Of a stretch of DNA of 64,000 nt, positions 44,790 to 54,866 are shown piece by piece. This DNA comes from Acidobacteriota bacterium (GTDB taxonomy: Bacteria; Acidobacteriota; Terriglobia; Acidiferrales; UBA7541). The stretch covers positions 1 to 64,000 of the forward strand of contig QHYI01000144.1 of assembly GCA_003223245.1 (NCBI GenBank), read 5' to 3'. The notes beneath the pieces are model-generated. The model searched no databases. It had not been told where the DNA came from and worked only from the letters and a program-made list of their open reading frames with translations. The stretch's first letter is position 1. Each line of letters starts with the position of its first letter. The translations under genes and the position numbers were made by a program.

Positions 44790-45881
44790 TCATGCCTCAG
44801 CAAGCTCCTGCTGCAGCCGCTCGGATTCGTAATGGGAAACGAGCGCGTCGACGAGCGGCGAAAGCTTGCCGTCCATGACTTCGGTCAATTGATGGAGGGT
44901 CAGGCCGATGCGGTGATCGGTGACGCGGTTCTGCGGAAAATTATAAGTGCGGATTTTTTCCGAGCGGTCGCCGCTCTTGATCTGTCCGCGGCGCTCCGCG
45001 ACGATGGCGGCTTGCTGCTTTTCCTGTTCCAGTTCGTAGAGGCGCGCGCGAAGAACGCGCATGGCTTTCGCGCGGTTTTTGATTTGGGATTTCTCGTCCT
45101 GCTGTGAAACCACGAGCCCACTGGGAATATGCGTGATGCGCACGGCCGAGTACGTGGTGTTCACGGATTGGCCGCCGGGACCGGAAGAGCAGAAGGTATC
45201 GATGCGCAAATCCTTCGGCTCGATCTTGATGTCGATTTCGTCGGCTTCGGGCAGCACGGCCACGGTCGCCGCGGAAGTATGGATGCGGCCTTGCTGCTCG
45301 GTGGCGGGAACGCGCTGCACGCGGTGCACGCCGCTTTCATATTTCAGTTTGGAATAAACTTTGTTGCCTTGAATTGCGGCTACGACTTCTTTCATCCCGC
45401 CGAGCGAAGACGGCGAGCTTTCGAGCACTTCCACTTTCCAGCCCTGCGTTTCCGCGTAGCGCGAATACATGCGGAAAAGCTCTGCGGCGAAGAGCGCGGC
45501 CTCGTCGCCGCCCGTGCCGGCACGGATTTCGATGAGCACGCTCTTCTCGTCGTTGGGATCTTTCGGAAGAAGCAAAAGCTTTAATTCGCGTTCCACCGTT
45601 TCCTTGCGCGCGGTGAGGGACTTCTCTTCTTCGTGCGCCATCTGCTTCATTTCCGCGTCTTCGGCTTCCAGGAAGAGCTGGTGCGCGCCGGCGAGGTCTT
45701 TCACGATCTGTTTGTACTCGCGATGCCTGGCGACGAGCTCCTCGAGTTCAGCGTGTTGCTTGGCGATCTTCTGGAAGCGCGCGGAATCCCCCACCACTTC
45801 CGGCGAAGAGAGCTGTTGCGTCATTTCTTCGTAGCGCGAATCGAGCTGGTCCAGTTTTTCCGTCAATGTAAGAACCGCCAT
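44790..45881 (-). CDS. prfA: Peptide chain release factor 1
   Basis: 363 residues, standard length. GGQ motif in [20 protein letters not shown]. The stop-codon recognition motif PxT is seen as [20 protein letters not shown] (PAT). Coiled-coil N-terminal domain and the final domain with [10 protein letters not shown]. It terminates translation at UAA and UAG. 38 bases separate its stop from the prmC start, as in the usual prfA-prmC operon. Confidence 0.97.
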   Translation of the reverse strand: MAVLTLTEKLDQLDSRYEEMTQQLSSPEVVGDSARFQKIAKQHAELEELVARHREYKQIVKDLAGAHQLFLEAEDAEMKQMAHEEEKSLTARKETVERELKLLLLPKDPNDEKSVLIEIRAGTGGDEAALFAAELFRMYSRYAETQGWKVEVLESSPSSLGGMKEVVAAIQGNKVYSKLKYESGVHRVQRVPATEQQGRIHTSAATVAVLPEADEIDIKIEPKDLRIDTFCSSGPGGQSVNTTYSAVRITHIPSGLVVSQQDEKSQIKNRAKAMRVLRARLYELEQEKQQAAIVAERRGQIKSGDRSEKIRTYNFPQNRVTDHRIGLTLHQLTEVMDGKLSPLVDALVSHYESERLQQELAEA

Positions 45882-46198
45882 AGGAACCTCGGTTTTTAGT
45901 TCTGCGTTTCAAGTTGTAAGCAGAAGAAAGAAGACAAAAGAATTTTGAAAAAGTTGCTTTTGGGTTTGCGTGCGAATACGGGCTCCCGTTGCAGGAGTAA
46001 AAGGCGAGTCAGCTAATAAAAGGCCGCGTACATCTAGGTTTGCCCTGGTTCAAGAATAGCGCTGAACGGAGAATCATGCAATTGGATGGGCGGCGCGGCG
46101 GCGCGGTTGCTGAGATGCAACGCGCTGTACTACGATGCCATGGATTGGAGCGGCCCGCCTCAGAAGGGGACCCCACAGTAGGCCTGAATGAATCGACG
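45882..46198. other. Intergenic region between prfA and Rieske gene
   Basis: 317 bases. It should contain divergent promoters for the minus-strand prfA-prmC pair and the plus-strand oxygenase, but no clear -35/-10 pair was identified. The segment 45905-45965 is purine/AT-rich on the plus strand. An in-frame extension of the oxygenase reading frame begins at 46040 with sequence unlike the family. Confidence 0.4.
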
Positions 46199-47332
46199 AT
46201 GAGCGAAGCGGTACGAACATTGATGCAAAGAAGCGCGGAGGCGGCGCGGGAGGCTTCTGGTGCCGCCGCGGCGGAGAGTGCCGTGGATCCGGGGTTTTTG
46301 TGGGATTTTTGGTATCCGGCGGCGCGGAGCACGGAGATTCGCGCGCGGAAACTCACGAAGGCGCTGCTGCTCGAAGTGCCCCTGGTGCTTGGCCGAACTG
46401 CGGAGCGGAAAGTTTTCGCGATGCGGGATTCTTGCCCGCACCGGGGCATCCCGCTGTCCTACGGCCGCGTGGATGGCAACGTGGTCGAGTGCGGCTACCA
46501 CGGCTGGCGGTTTGACGCATGCAGCGGCCAGTGCGTTGAGATTCCATCGCTCGTTTCGCAGGACAAGTTGAAAGTCGAGCGCATCTTTGCCGGCCATTAT
46601 CCGTGCGAAGAGCGCGACGGGTATGTTTGGGTCTACCTGAACGCGCCGGGCACGCGATTGCCGGAAAGAATCCCAAACCCGCCGGCGCTCAAAGTTTTCA
46701 GTGACAAATACAAAATTACGCACCTTTCCTGTGAGCTGCCCTCGCACATCGATCACGGCATCATCGGCCTGATGGACCCGGCGCACGGGCCGTTCGTGCA
46801 CCAATCGTGGTTCTGGCGCAAGCGCGCGAGCATTCACGAAAAGGCCAAGCAGTTCGAGCCGATCCCCAATGGCTTTCGCATGAGCCCGCACAAGCCAAGC
46901 GCGAACAGCGCGCCGTATCAGTTGCTCAAGAAAATTACGGGCGAACCCGTGACCACCACGATCGATTTTGTCCTGCCGAATCTGCGCACGGAAATCGATC
47001 AGAGCGGGAAACTGTGGTTTTCGAGCCGCGCGACCGTGACGGCTGTGCGCCGCGATTTATGCCGCATCGATTTTGTTGCGGCTTGGAATCTGCCTTTGCC
47101 CGTTTTTCTGTTTCGCCCGTTCGCCAAGAAATTCCTCCGGCAGGACCAGCAGACCATGATCCAGCAAGCCGAAGGATTGAAACACAATCCGCACTTGATG
47201 CTGATTGACGACGCCGACCGCCAGGCCAAATGGTATTTCGCGCTGAAAGCCAATTTGCTCGAGTCGCGCCGCACCGGTTCGCCCATGGTCCATCCTATGG
47301 ACGGCCCGGTGACGTTGCGCTGGCGATCGTAG
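46199..47332 (+). CDS. Rieske [2Fe-2S] oxygenase, terminal oxygenase type
   Basis: 377 residues from ATG 46199 (MSEAVRTLMQRSAEAAREAS); the open frame reaches 46040. Rieske cluster motif CPHRGIPLSYGRVDGNVVEC with GYHGW (C-x-H, then C-x2-H). Substrate-domain mononuclear iron motif around SHIDHGIIGLMDPAHGPFVH, containing the two His ligands, and a later Asp. It resembles ring-hydroxylating or cholesterol-7-desaturase/VanA-type oxygenases that need a separate reductase, which is not encoded nearby. The product WFWRKRASIHEKAKQFEPIP segment is typical of the VanA-like subgroup. Substrate unknown. Confidence 0.87.
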   Translation: MSEAVRTLMQRSAEAAREASGAAAAESAVDPGFLWDFWYPAARSTEIRARKLTKALLLEVPLVLGRTAERKVFAMRDSCPHRGIPLSYGRVDGNVVECGYHGWRFDACSGQCVEIPSLVSQDKLKVERIFAGHYPCEERDGYVWVYLNAPGTRLPERIPNPPALKVFSDKYKITHLSCELPSHIDHGIIGLMDPAHGPFVHQSWFWRKRASIHEKAKQFEPIPNGFRMSPHKPSANSAPYQLLKKITGEPVTTTIDFVLPNLRTEIDQSGKLWFSSRATVTAVRRDLCRIDFVAAWNLPLPVFLFRPFAKKFLRQDQQTMIQQAEGLKHNPHLMLIDDADRQAKWYFALKANLLESRRTGSPMVHPMDGPVTLRWRS

Positions 47333-47519
47333 GGCGGCGTGACGCGTTTGCCGTGACCCGGGGGAAAACTTTGACCACGTATGGCCGCCCTGTGCGGTTC
47401 TAACGCAAATTGGCCCAATGGCAACAGTTGTTCGTGGAATGTTTTGGAAAGAGCCGCAGGCAATCCTTCACGCGTGCGGCCTAAAGGATGGTGTTTCGAC
47501 CACGTAAGGAAGGTACGAC

Positions 47520-47720
47520 TTAGCCCTTTTGCAGGAGCTCGCGCGCCGCCAAAACGCGATTGCGGTTTCGCTCGGTGTACCACACCGGGGCGTAGTCCTC
47601 GAGAAGGTCGGCAAGTTCCAGAAAGGCTTGCGCTAAGGCCTTAAATCGCAAGTCGCGAAACTCCTGCTCGCTGCTTTGCTCCAAAAGCGCTTCATCGCGC
47701 TGCTGTGGCTGAACGTTCAT
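47520..47720 (-). CDS. Small hypothetical protein
   Basis: 66 residues, ATG with AAGGTAG eight bases before. Charged, helical: DEALLEQSSEQEFRDLRFKA and LAQAFLELADLLEDYAPVWY, then TERNRNRVLAARELLQKG. I do not recognise it; soluble and probably helical. No neighbour within 180 bases on the same strand. Confidence 0.5.
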   Translation of the reverse strand: MNVQPQQRDEALLEQSSEQEFRDLRFKALAQAFLELADLLEDYAPVWYTERNRNRVLAARELLQKG

Positions 47721-48127
47721 ATACTACCTTGCTACCAACGTAGAACGAAAGTACCGGCGGTGTCAACAGATGATATAAAGCGATAAAACGATAGCAACTA
47801 TTGTCGCTCGTACGAACCTGCCAATAAACTGTTCAAGACGTAAGACTTGTGAAATCCGTACGCGCCCCGGCGGCAGCGCCGCTCCATAAGCGGCTACGCT
47901 TTAAACATCGTAATGGGAGCTGTAGAGTCCGCTCGCAGTTGAAAAAGACACCAGTATTAGTGGATTCGTGCTTCATGCGCTCCGACGCGCCTGGAGCGTC
48001 GCCGATCAACTTCCCAAGTCTACTACTAGCTTAAGCAGGGATGAGACTCTGTTTTCGGGAATCCAACCAACCTCTACACAAGCCGGATTCGCGAGCGGCG
48101 GCGGAGGGGCTCTAGAGTTTCCAGGAA
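47721..48127. other. Intergenic region, no gene recognised
   Basis: 407 bases. The first 100 bases are AT-rich with a partial inverted repeat (GATAG-CAA-CTATT near 47800) and could hold a promoter for the small gene at 47520. The remainder shows only short frames without ribosome binding sites. Confidence 0.4.
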
Positions 48128-48799
48128 TCAGCGGAGGGCGGCGAGGTCGAAAGACGCTGCGACGCGCTGGCCGTCGGGACTGAAGACTTCCACCTGAGTC
48201 TTTCGGGAGGACACTGTGTGCACGTCGTAAACAAGATTGACGTAAGCTCCTGCGAGCACGCCGTTTATCAAGCCTTCTTCAGGGATGTATTGCGGCTCGC
48301 CCGAAATGCTGCGATATTGCAGGTCTTCGCCATTTTGACTGAGTACAAATCGAAAATCCTTCCAGAAGTCCTCCGGCCTTGGTGCGATATTCGGTTGACT
48401 TCCATCGTTCTTCGTGGGTTTGACGGTCATAACGTCGTTATAGGTCGCCGTAAAGTCGATGCGCACTCGCACAAGCAGCGAATCACCCCGCGCCTTGTAT
48501 TCCGCTTGGGCCTGCTGAGCGCTGTAGCCCACAGTCTTGTGACGAGCGATGTCCACGACCTGAGCGTAAGGAGTAAGCAAACGAATTTCGGAGATGTAAG
48601 GGCCCCGAGGCGGCATCGTGAAATGCTTTGTGTACATTTGGAGGAAAGCCTTCGTATCTTCATTGTTTCGCTGGCCGAGGAAGTACGCATCGCGGACAGA
48701 GCGCGAGGCAAGAGGAGCTTCGTAGGCCCAATTTGCAGGGGAGAACAGAAGCATGGCTGCGGCCAAGAATGCTGCTGGCCTGTTCATCACCCGAAACAT
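48128..48799 (-). CDS. Secreted hypothetical protein
   Basis: 223 residues, ATG 48799 preceded by TAGGAGCACAAG. Signal peptide FRVMNRPAAFLAAAMLLFSP ending NWAYEAPLASRS. The mature part has two alpha/beta segments (DAYFLGQRNNEDTKAFLQMY, GPYISEIRLLTPYAQVVDIA) and ends in a beta-rich domain (GEPQYIPEEGLINGVLAGAY and VDVHTVSSRKTQVEVFSPDG). No known domain recognised. A decayed paralogue lies immediately upstream, at 48813-49310. Confidence 0.75.
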   Translation of the reverse strand: MFRVMNRPAAFLAAAMLLFSPANWAYEAPLASRSVRDAYFLGQRNNEDTKAFLQMYTKHFTMPPRGPYISEIRLLTPYAQVVDIARHKTVGYSAQQAQAEYKARGDSLLVRVRIDFTATYNDVMTVKPTKNDGSQPNIAPRPEDFWKDFRFVLSQNGEDLQYRSISGEPQYIPEEGLINGVLAGAYVNLVYDVHTVSSRKTQVEVFSPDGQRVAASFDLAALR

Positions 48800-48812
48800 C
48801 TTGTGCTCCTAT

Positions 48813-49310
48813 GGATTGGACGCGCGGGATCGCGTCTATCGTTTCAGCCGGGAACCGCATGCGAACAGTGGCGCCGGTGAGATCGCAGACCGCGTCACCA
48901 CAATTGAGGTAGTTGGGCTCACCGGTAACGTCATCCGTGGTGATCTCTTCTTTGCCATCAAGGATGCGGAATTTAAACGCGCGCCAGAATTTGGGCGGAG
49001 CGAGGTTGAATGCCCGGCGGGGAACCAGAACGGGAACCCCTAGGCTTGGTGACAAAGGGGCCATAGGACTGCGTGAGGAGAATGTCGATGGAGATTTCGA
49101 CGATTTCGTCTTGCGCTTTATGATCGAGGGCCGCTTGCTGCGCGCTGCAATTGGACTGGCGGCTGGAATACTGGACGAGAAGAGCCGAAAGGCGTGAGGA
49201 AGGTGACCGAGTCGATGTGCGGGGGCGGATTTGGGAGCCGGAAGAAACCTTGTATATTTAGGAAGTAGGCTTCGCGGACGGCGTGGTCGGCGGTTTCCGA
49301 AGAATGGCCA
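48813..49310 (-). pseudogene. Decayed tandem paralogue of the 48128-48799 secreted protein
   Basis: On the minus strand, one frame encodes SSETADHAVREAYFLNIQGF followed by HIDSVTFLTPFGS. The next frame then gives NCSAQQAALDHKAQDEIVEI, and a third gives PPKFWRAFKFRILDGKEEIT, DDVTGEPNYLNCGDAV and GATVRMRFPAETID. These segments parallel, in the same order, the neighbouring gene's RDAYFLGQRN, YISEIRLLTPYAQVV, GYSAQQAQAEYKARGD and PEDFWKDFRFVLSQNG..ISGEPQYI. At least two frame changes separate them, so the gene cannot make a full product. A tandem duplication followed by decay is inferred. Confidence 0.65.
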
Positions 49311-49380
49311 GAAGGAAACCAGATTCAGTGTTTGTTCGTCCCAAGAAACCAGAGAATCTAGAGCGAACTAGGGGCCTCGC

Positions 49381-50610
49381 GTGATGTGCTTGTACGTGTT
49401 CCTAGAGAATCCCCAAAGAGCTACAAGCAAGTTTAGGGAGGGTCGTGGACTCCCGTTAGCCCTAGCAATCCTCGTGAGTGGTTGCGCCTCAGGTGGAACG
49501 CCCGAGCCAAAACCGATTGTCCAACCGCCAAGCATTACTACGCAGCCGACAAACCAGGTCGTGGCGGCCGGCCAAGCGGCGACATTCACGGCGTCGGCAA
49601 GCGGGACACCGCCGCTGAATTACCAGTGGAGCAAAAACGGAACGGCAATTCCAGGCGCGACTGGCACGTCCTACACGACTCCTCCCGCGGTGGCGGGGGA
49701 CGATGGGTCGACCTTCACCATGACCGTGACCAACGCGATCAACTCCGCCATGACCATGCCAGCGACGCTGAAGGTCCTGCCCGCGCCTCCGCCTCAGCCG
49801 GGAGATTTGAGATTCCAGCAGGTAGATGCGCCTTCGACTATTAACGGGTATGTGTTCGGAGGCCTGCACACAAACATAAGCGGCGGGATGTCATGGTTTT
49901 TCGACAATGCGGTGGGAACGCCGCTGTCGCTCGGAGACATTTGCGGACTGAGCGGCAGCCCATTTGATTGTTCATGGTTTTTTGACCAATTCGGCCTGCC
50001 GGCCAACCTGTCCGGGCTGAATATCGGGTACGTGTCTTCGGGCAGTTTCTCTAACCTGGATTCGGACGTGGGCAACATCGACTCCGGCCATGCGGTGATT
50101 ACCTCCATTGACCTTCACCCCGAGGACGACACCTATGCAATCTCCTACATGGCGGCCGTGCAATCGACGGGATTCGCCTTAACTCGAGGGACGGTGGCAC
50201 CGAGCGCCCTGCAGGCGGTGGCGACGCAGGAAGGCGCGCTGAGCCACGTGATTACCGCGGTTTCGTTCAATGCGGGAAACGTGACATATTTCTCCTACGC
50301 ATGGGAGAGCGACACGTCAACGATTTATGAGGCGCAGGTGGCCACAGCGACGTTTTCAACATTGGGCACGGCAGCGACCAACCTGGGCCAAGCGGGCTAC
50401 ATCATCACGGCGCTCGGTGGGAACGGCACGGATGGATTTGTTCTGGTGGGGACGCGCGTGCAAGGGAACACGGCACCGCGACCGGTGCTGGTCGCGACCG
50501 CCGGAAACCCACAACAGCAGCAAATCTTTACTCAGGGATATGCGATCGTTGGATACATTTTCCAGAGCAGCGCCGGGGTGTCCGCAACGACGTTCATCGG
50601 AGAAAAGTAA
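49381..50610 (+). CDS. Ig-like-domain lipoprotein
   Basis: 409 residues; the first codon may be GTG at 49381 or ATG at 49384. Lipoprotein signal peptide with lipobox LVSGC. One Ig-like domain (PPSITTQPTNQVVAAGQAAT, PPLNYQWSKNGTAIPGAT) of the same type as in the 568-2752 protein is followed by about 270 residues without a recognised domain, containing YVFGGLHTNISGGMSWFFDN and many aromatic residues. It is likely a surface protein. Directed toward the S53 protease gene, convergent with it. Confidence 0.75.
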   Translation: MMCLYVFLENPQRATSKFREGRGLPLALAILVSGCASGGTPEPKPIVQPPSITTQPTNQVVAAGQAATFTASASGTPPLNYQWSKNGTAIPGATGTSYTTPPAVAGDDGSTFTMTVTNAINSAMTMPATLKVLPAPPPQPGDLRFQQVDAPSTINGYVFGGLHTNISGGMSWFFDNAVGTPLSLGDICGLSGSPFDCSWFFDQFGLPANLSGLNIGYVSSGSFSNLDSDVGNIDSGHAVITSIDLHPEDDTYAISYMAAVQSTGFALTRGTVAPSALQAVATQEGALSHVITAVSFNAGNVTYFSYAWESDTSTIYEAQVATATFSTLGTAATNLGQAGYIITALGGNGTDGFVLVGTRVQGNTAPRPVLVATAGNPQQQQIFTQGYAIVGYIFQSSAGVSATTFIGEK

Positions 50611-50704
50611 AGGCGGCCGATCATTGTCCGTGATGCCAGGCTGCGCTTGCATACGCGTGGCAGCCTTCGCAGGCAGATCGGCGCGAGGGCACGTCCAATT
50701 CAGC

Positions 50705-53700
50705 CTACTCGATCGTGACGGTCACGGTCGTATTTTGCGTTGTGCCTGAGACAGAATTTGCTGTGAACGAGCCTGTGACGGTGAACGTATAGGTCCCGGA
50801 TGTCGTACCGAGAATCGGAGGGGGGCCGCTATTGGCGTTACCCCCGCCACAGGCGGCCACGCCACCAAGCACGGCAAGAAGGAATAGGAAAACGAAACTC
50901 GCCAAGCGCCACCGGCGATGACCTTGGCCGCGAATTCCGAAAAGCAACAAAGCTGCCAGCGCGATTCCCGCCGAGCTAGCAAGCCAACCGGGCATTTCCC
51001 GCAGCCAACCGCCTGGCAAGGGCCCGCCGGGGAATGGAGGAACGAATCGAGCAGCGCCAGGCGCAGTGGAGTTGATGGTCAGGGTGGCCGTGACTGCAGC
51101 CGTACCTGGAATGGTGACCGGAGACTGCATGCTACATGTTGGAGGATCGACGGCTCCGGGCGGGGAAGAAGTGAGCGCGCACGACAGATAGACCTTGCCG
51201 GTAAAGCCATTCACCGGCGTGACGGTGACCGCCGAAGTGTTCCCCGTGGTTGCACCGGGAGCGGAGATGGTCACCGGTCCTGCCCCCAGCGTGAAAGGAA
51301 ACGCGTCCATCACATTGAGCGTTACGGTGGCGGGCGCATAGACCGAGTCGCCTGAGTACTCTACCAGTACCGCAACATTGCCCACGTTGAAAAAGCTGCC
51401 GTCTAAAGTGAGGTTGGCGGAACCGTTTACCAACGCTGCTGACGCACAACACCAGCTGGCCCCAGGTCCAGAGGCAGAAATTCCCACGCTTCCGGTAGGC
51501 GTGGGCTGGCCGCTTGCTCCCGGGACTGTGGCGGTGATGACTCCCGTGCCGTCAATATTGATCCCTGGCGGATTGATGACCGCACTCAAGTTGGAAGGCT
51601 GCATCACTACGATGTTGACTGCCGAAGATGTCACCGTCAGATCATTGGCATCGCCGTTGTAAGTGGCCGTAACCGAATCCGTACCGAGCGGCAAGGTCGT
51701 TACGCTCAGCGTAGCTTGTCCTACATGCGGAGCTATCGGAAGAGGCGCCAGAGGGGCCGAGCCCAGCGCGGTACTTCCGAAGTTGAAAGTCACCGTGCCA
51801 GTCGGGGATGGGACGACTCTTGACACTGCGACTTGTGCCGTAAGTACGGTGGCAGAGCCGAGACCGATTGTTTTGGGCTTTCCGAAGAGGCTGATGTTGG
51901 GGGTTGCCTGAGTGATAGTAAACGAGATGGGCGTTGTGCTAGTGGACGCGTTGAAGCTGGCGTCGCCAGAGTAACCCGCGCCTACACTATGCGTCCCCGC
52001 GGGGAGGCCCGCTGACGGTATCCATTCCGCGAGGCCTTCGCTATTGAGATTTAGGCTCGGGGAACTGACGTTGCCAGCGCTCGCGGTGTCGCTAAAGACG
52101 ACACTTCCGGTGGGCACGCCGTCGAGCGCGCCTGCAGGAGCGCTCGCTCCGCGCGGCTGTGCGTCTAGAGCAATGAAAGTACCGTAAGGGAAGCTCGCGC
52201 CGTTGGTGATTGGTATGTACGTGTTGCTGATGGTTGGATTGAAGGCGTTTCCCGAAACCGAAACCGTGCTGTTTTCCGGAGCAACATTGAGTGTGACGGG
52301 ACTGGAAACGCTAGGTCCAAACACGGCGTCGCCAGCGTATCTCGCCGTTACTTGATACTGTCCCCCAGGAAAGTTGTTGGCCGTAGCCGACGCCGCGCCA
52401 TGCTGAAGAGTGAACTCGCCGAGGCCCTTGTTCAGGGAAGGGCTGGCCGCGGTAACCAGGGCGACATCCCCGGAAGGCGTCCCGCCACCCCCGGTCACCG
52501 AGACGGTTACGCCAATGGGCGTGCCGTGAGTAAAACTCGTCTGGCTTAGATTCAGGCTTGTATTCGTGGGCGTAAACGTCAGCGAGTTCCAGAACTTGAC
52601 CAGCAAATTCGCGTCGATACTCCCGAGGCCCGTTGCTTGATCGTATCCCCCCCTGGAATAAAACTGTCCTAGCGTAAAGAAACCCTGGGTGTTGTCTTTG
52701 AGCGTGCTCAGCGTGCACGAAGGAGAGTTTTGCTGGCAAGGCACATTGTTACTGCCGACGGTGATGTCGTGGAAAACCGTGGGCTGCTGTGCGGCCAAAG
52801 GATAGAGAACGAAATTGGCTTGGCCTTGCGCTCCAAACTTCTGATTCACGAGCGCCATAATGCCCGCCATCGCGGGCGACGAAGCCGACGTGCCGCCCAC
52901 AAGAATCAGGGACGTTCCTCCGTTCACCACCGTGCAATCCTCAGCAAACACGCAGATGGGGTAAGCGCTGTTGTTTTCTCCGGCAGCGGCGAAAAGAGAG
53001 ATGTCGGGGAGATCGCGCGCGCCGTCGGCGGGAACTCCCTTGCCGGTTTGCCATGAAGGTTTGGGATAACCTCCGGTGCAGGATGCGAAGGTTCCGTCGG
53101 AGGCGCTGACGCCCGTAACGCAGTTACTTCCACCGCCGCTGCCGGCCACGATCGTGGGAGGAGGCGGATTGTAAATGCCATTGTCGAAGAGATTCAGACC
53201 GAAAGGCCGGTTCCAAGGCTGTTCGGGAATGGGTTTGAGCAGCGAAGTCCCGGGAAGCTTTGCGGGCGTCAAGTTCCAGTAAGTGGCGAGTTCCGCGTTC
53301 TGCGAAGCCGCAGTACCCGCATAGCTCGAGTAGAAAAAATCCGTGCCTCCGACAGCCACGTTCCATGGCGTGGAAGAAAAACCGTTGATGGCCAGGCCGT
53401 GCTGGGCCGCTTGCTGCGCATTGAAGTCATCGCAGCCCGCTGGGCCGCCGTCGCCGCTGGACACAAAGGAGGTTTGTCCCTGTGCGGCAGCTTGCTCCCA
53501 GAGGCTGGCCCAAAACTGATTGCCCGCAGAACCCAAGTTCTGTTCGCAGATGCCGTAGCTGGTGCTCAAGACCGCTGCTTGATCGTCATCGACAGCACGC
53601 TCGGCGGCCAGAACTAAACCATCCTGGACCGTGGTGCTGGCGGCCGTATAAAGGTTGATCGTCGCGCCGGGAGCGACCGAGCCAGCTATTTCCACATCGA

Positions 53701-54661
53701 GATGAGCCTCGATAACAGCGCCGTTTTGACCCGGATCGCTGCCATCGATGATGACGTTGAGCGTACCCGCAGGCAACCCAAACAGAGAGCGATAGGCAGC
53801 CACCATTGTGGGATCTACATTCGAAGCGCTGATAATTCCAATTGTGACGCCGCTGCCATTGACGCCCGCACTATAAAGGGGGCCAAGGTCGTACTGCACA
53901 GCAAAGTCGCCGGGAGCGACAGCCAGTAGCGGTTGTGTGTTCAAGGTCCATTGAGGTGTAATCGTGCGCCTCCCAGCTTCGAACGAGGCCTTGCCTAGAA
54001 CCTTTGTGAAGGACTTTGCACGAAAGTCGTTCATCGGCGTAATGCCGGCGATTACCGGCGCGAGAGCGGCCGGAATCTGTGGGTCGCGGTCGTTAGCGTA
54101 GTGTTGTTCGCCGTCGACCAGATAGGAGTGTATTTCCGTGCCGAAGGCTTCGCGCACTTGTCCCGCTTTGCCTGAGAATTCAATGGCGGTCTTGCCTTTG
54201 GTGACGCGGGCAATAGAGAAGCCGTGCTTTTCTAACCATGCCGTGACGGTCGCAATTTCTGAGTTATCTGGTCCGTAGAGTTCGCCGAATCGTTCGGGAG
54301 TAAGCCATTTGTGATAGTTGGCGCGGCCCGGGGTGTGCGCCTCCTCGAGAAACTGGCGGAGCGCTGCCTCGCTCTCAAAGGGCCGCTCGAGCAGCAAGAA
54401 CATGCGTTGTACGGGAAAGGAGTCCGCAACGGGCCCTCGGTCATAGTCGGGCAGAGCAAGTGGGTGCACGTTGCCCTTCAAGGTGACGCGAACGCGTTCA
54501 TCGATTGGTTGAGTGATGCGGGAGGTTTGCCGAGTCTGCGCCCCAGCAAAGCTGCTAAATAAGTCCGCGACTATGACCAGCAAACACCAGCGCTGCGAGC
54601 GTCGAAACAATCTGCTCCCCATTCTTTGAATAGGAAACGTGCGGTGAAGGGCCCGTTTCAT
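50705..54661 (-). CDS. S53 (sedolisin/kumamolisin-type) protease with Ig-like repeats
   Basis: 1318 residues. Signal peptide ends at about SFAGAQT. Pro-domain (Pro-kuma_activ): HPLALPDYDRGPVADSFPVQ and LTPERFGELYGPDNSEIATV. Catalytic region: IEAHLDVEIAGSVAPGATIN with the Glu/Asp pair, SSGDGGPAGCDD with the oxyanion Asp, and GGTSASSPAMAGIMALVNQK with the catalytic Ser. About 500 residues of Ig-like/Big-type repeats follow (SFTHGTPIGVTVSVTGGGGT, GTVTFNFGSTALGSAPLAPL). Near the C-terminus come a helix (SSAGIALAALLLFGIRG), a second helix and a short tail. It would be a secreted or anchored acid peptidase that needs pro-domain removal. The lipoprotein-like AACGGGN near the end is not a signal peptide. 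Confidence 0.9.
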   Translation of the reverse strand: MKRALHRTFPIQRMGSRLFRRSQRWCLLVIVADLFSSFAGAQTRQTSRITQPIDERVRVTLKGNVHPLALPDYDRGPVADSFPVQRMFLLLERPFESEAALRQFLEEAHTPGRANYHKWLTPERFGELYGPDNSEIATVTAWLEKHGFSIARVTKGKTAIEFSGKAGQVREAFGTEIHSYLVDGEQHYANDRDPQIPAALAPVIAGITPMNDFRAKSFTKVLGKASFEAGRRTITPQWTLNTQPLLAVAPGDFAVQYDLGPLYSAGVNGSGVTIGIISASNVDPTMVAAYRSLFGLPAGTLNVIIDGSDPGQNGAVIEAHLDVEIAGSVAPGATINLYTAASTTVQDGLVLAAERAVDDDQAAVLSTSYGICEQNLGSAGNQFWASLWEQAAAQGQTSFVSSGDGGPAGCDDFNAQQAAQHGLAINGFSSTPWNVAVGGTDFFYSSYAGTAASQNAELATYWNLTPAKLPGTSLLKPIPEQPWNRPFGLNLFDNGIYNPPPPTIVAGSGGGSNCVTGVSASDGTFASCTGGYPKPSWQTGKGVPADGARDLPDISLFAAAGENNSAYPICVFAEDCTVVNGGTSLILVGGTSASSPAMAGIMALVNQKFGAQGQANFVLYPLAAQQPTVFHDITVGSNNVPCQQNSPSCTLSTLKDNTQGFFTLGQFYSRGGYDQATGLGSIDANLLVKFWNSLTFTPTNTSLNLSQTSFTHGTPIGVTVSVTGGGGTPSGDVALVTAASPSLNKGLGEFTLQHGAASATANNFPGGQYQVTARYAGDAVFGPSVSSPVTLNVAPENSTVSVSGNAFNPTISNTYIPITNGASFPYGTFIALDAQPRGASAPAGALDGVPTGSVVFSDTASAGNVSSPSLNLNSEGLAEWIPSAGLPAGTHSVGAGYSGDASFNASTSTTPISFTITQATPNISLFGKPKTIGLGSATVLTAQVAVSRVVPSPTGTVTFNFGSTALGSAPLAPLPIAPHVGQATLSVTTLPLGTDSVTATYNGDANDLTVTSSAVNIVVMQPSNLSAVINPPGINIDGTGVITATVPGASGQPTPTGSVGISASGPGASWCCASAALVNGSANLTLDGSFFNVGNVAVLVEYSGDSVYAPATVTLNVMDAFPFTLGAGPVTISAPGATTGNTSAVTVTPVNGFTGKVYLSCALTSSPPGAVDPPTCSMQSPVTIPGTAAVTATLTINSTAPGAARFVPPFPGGPLPGGWLREMPGWLASSAGIALAALLLFGIRGQGHRRWRLASFVFLFLLAVLGGVAACGGGNANSGPPPILGTTSGTYTFTVTGSFTANSVSGTTQNTTVTVTIE

Positions 54662-54731
54662 CCTGTGGTTTAACGCTGTGCCAGTGGAATCGTGCTTGCC
54701 GAGGACTCCACCGGCACAAACCTTTAGTCTT

Positions 54732-54845
54732 TTACAGCGCGCCGTTCATTTTGGCAACAGGAGCCGTAGCGGAGGCCACGGGCTTGTCTTGCGCGATGGC
54801 AGCCGCTGGCGGCAGAGGGAGGAAAAATGCGAGAACGATTTTCAT
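54732..54845 (-). CDS. Small secreted peptide (37 residues), tentative
   Basis: An open frame too short for standard gene finding: MKIVLAFFLPLPPAAAIAQD then KPVASATAPVAKMNGAL. The start has a weak TTAGGTAG site nine bases upstream. The first 19 residues resemble a Sec signal peptide with cleavage after AIA. It lies between the S53 protease and the BACON-like lipoprotein gene, in the same direction. It may be a real small secreted peptide or a remnant of a signal sequence. Confidence 0.35.
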   Translation of the reverse strand: MKIVLAFFLPLPPAAAIAQDKPVASATAPVAKMNGAL

Positions 54846-54866
54846 AACACTACCTAACGGAGAACT

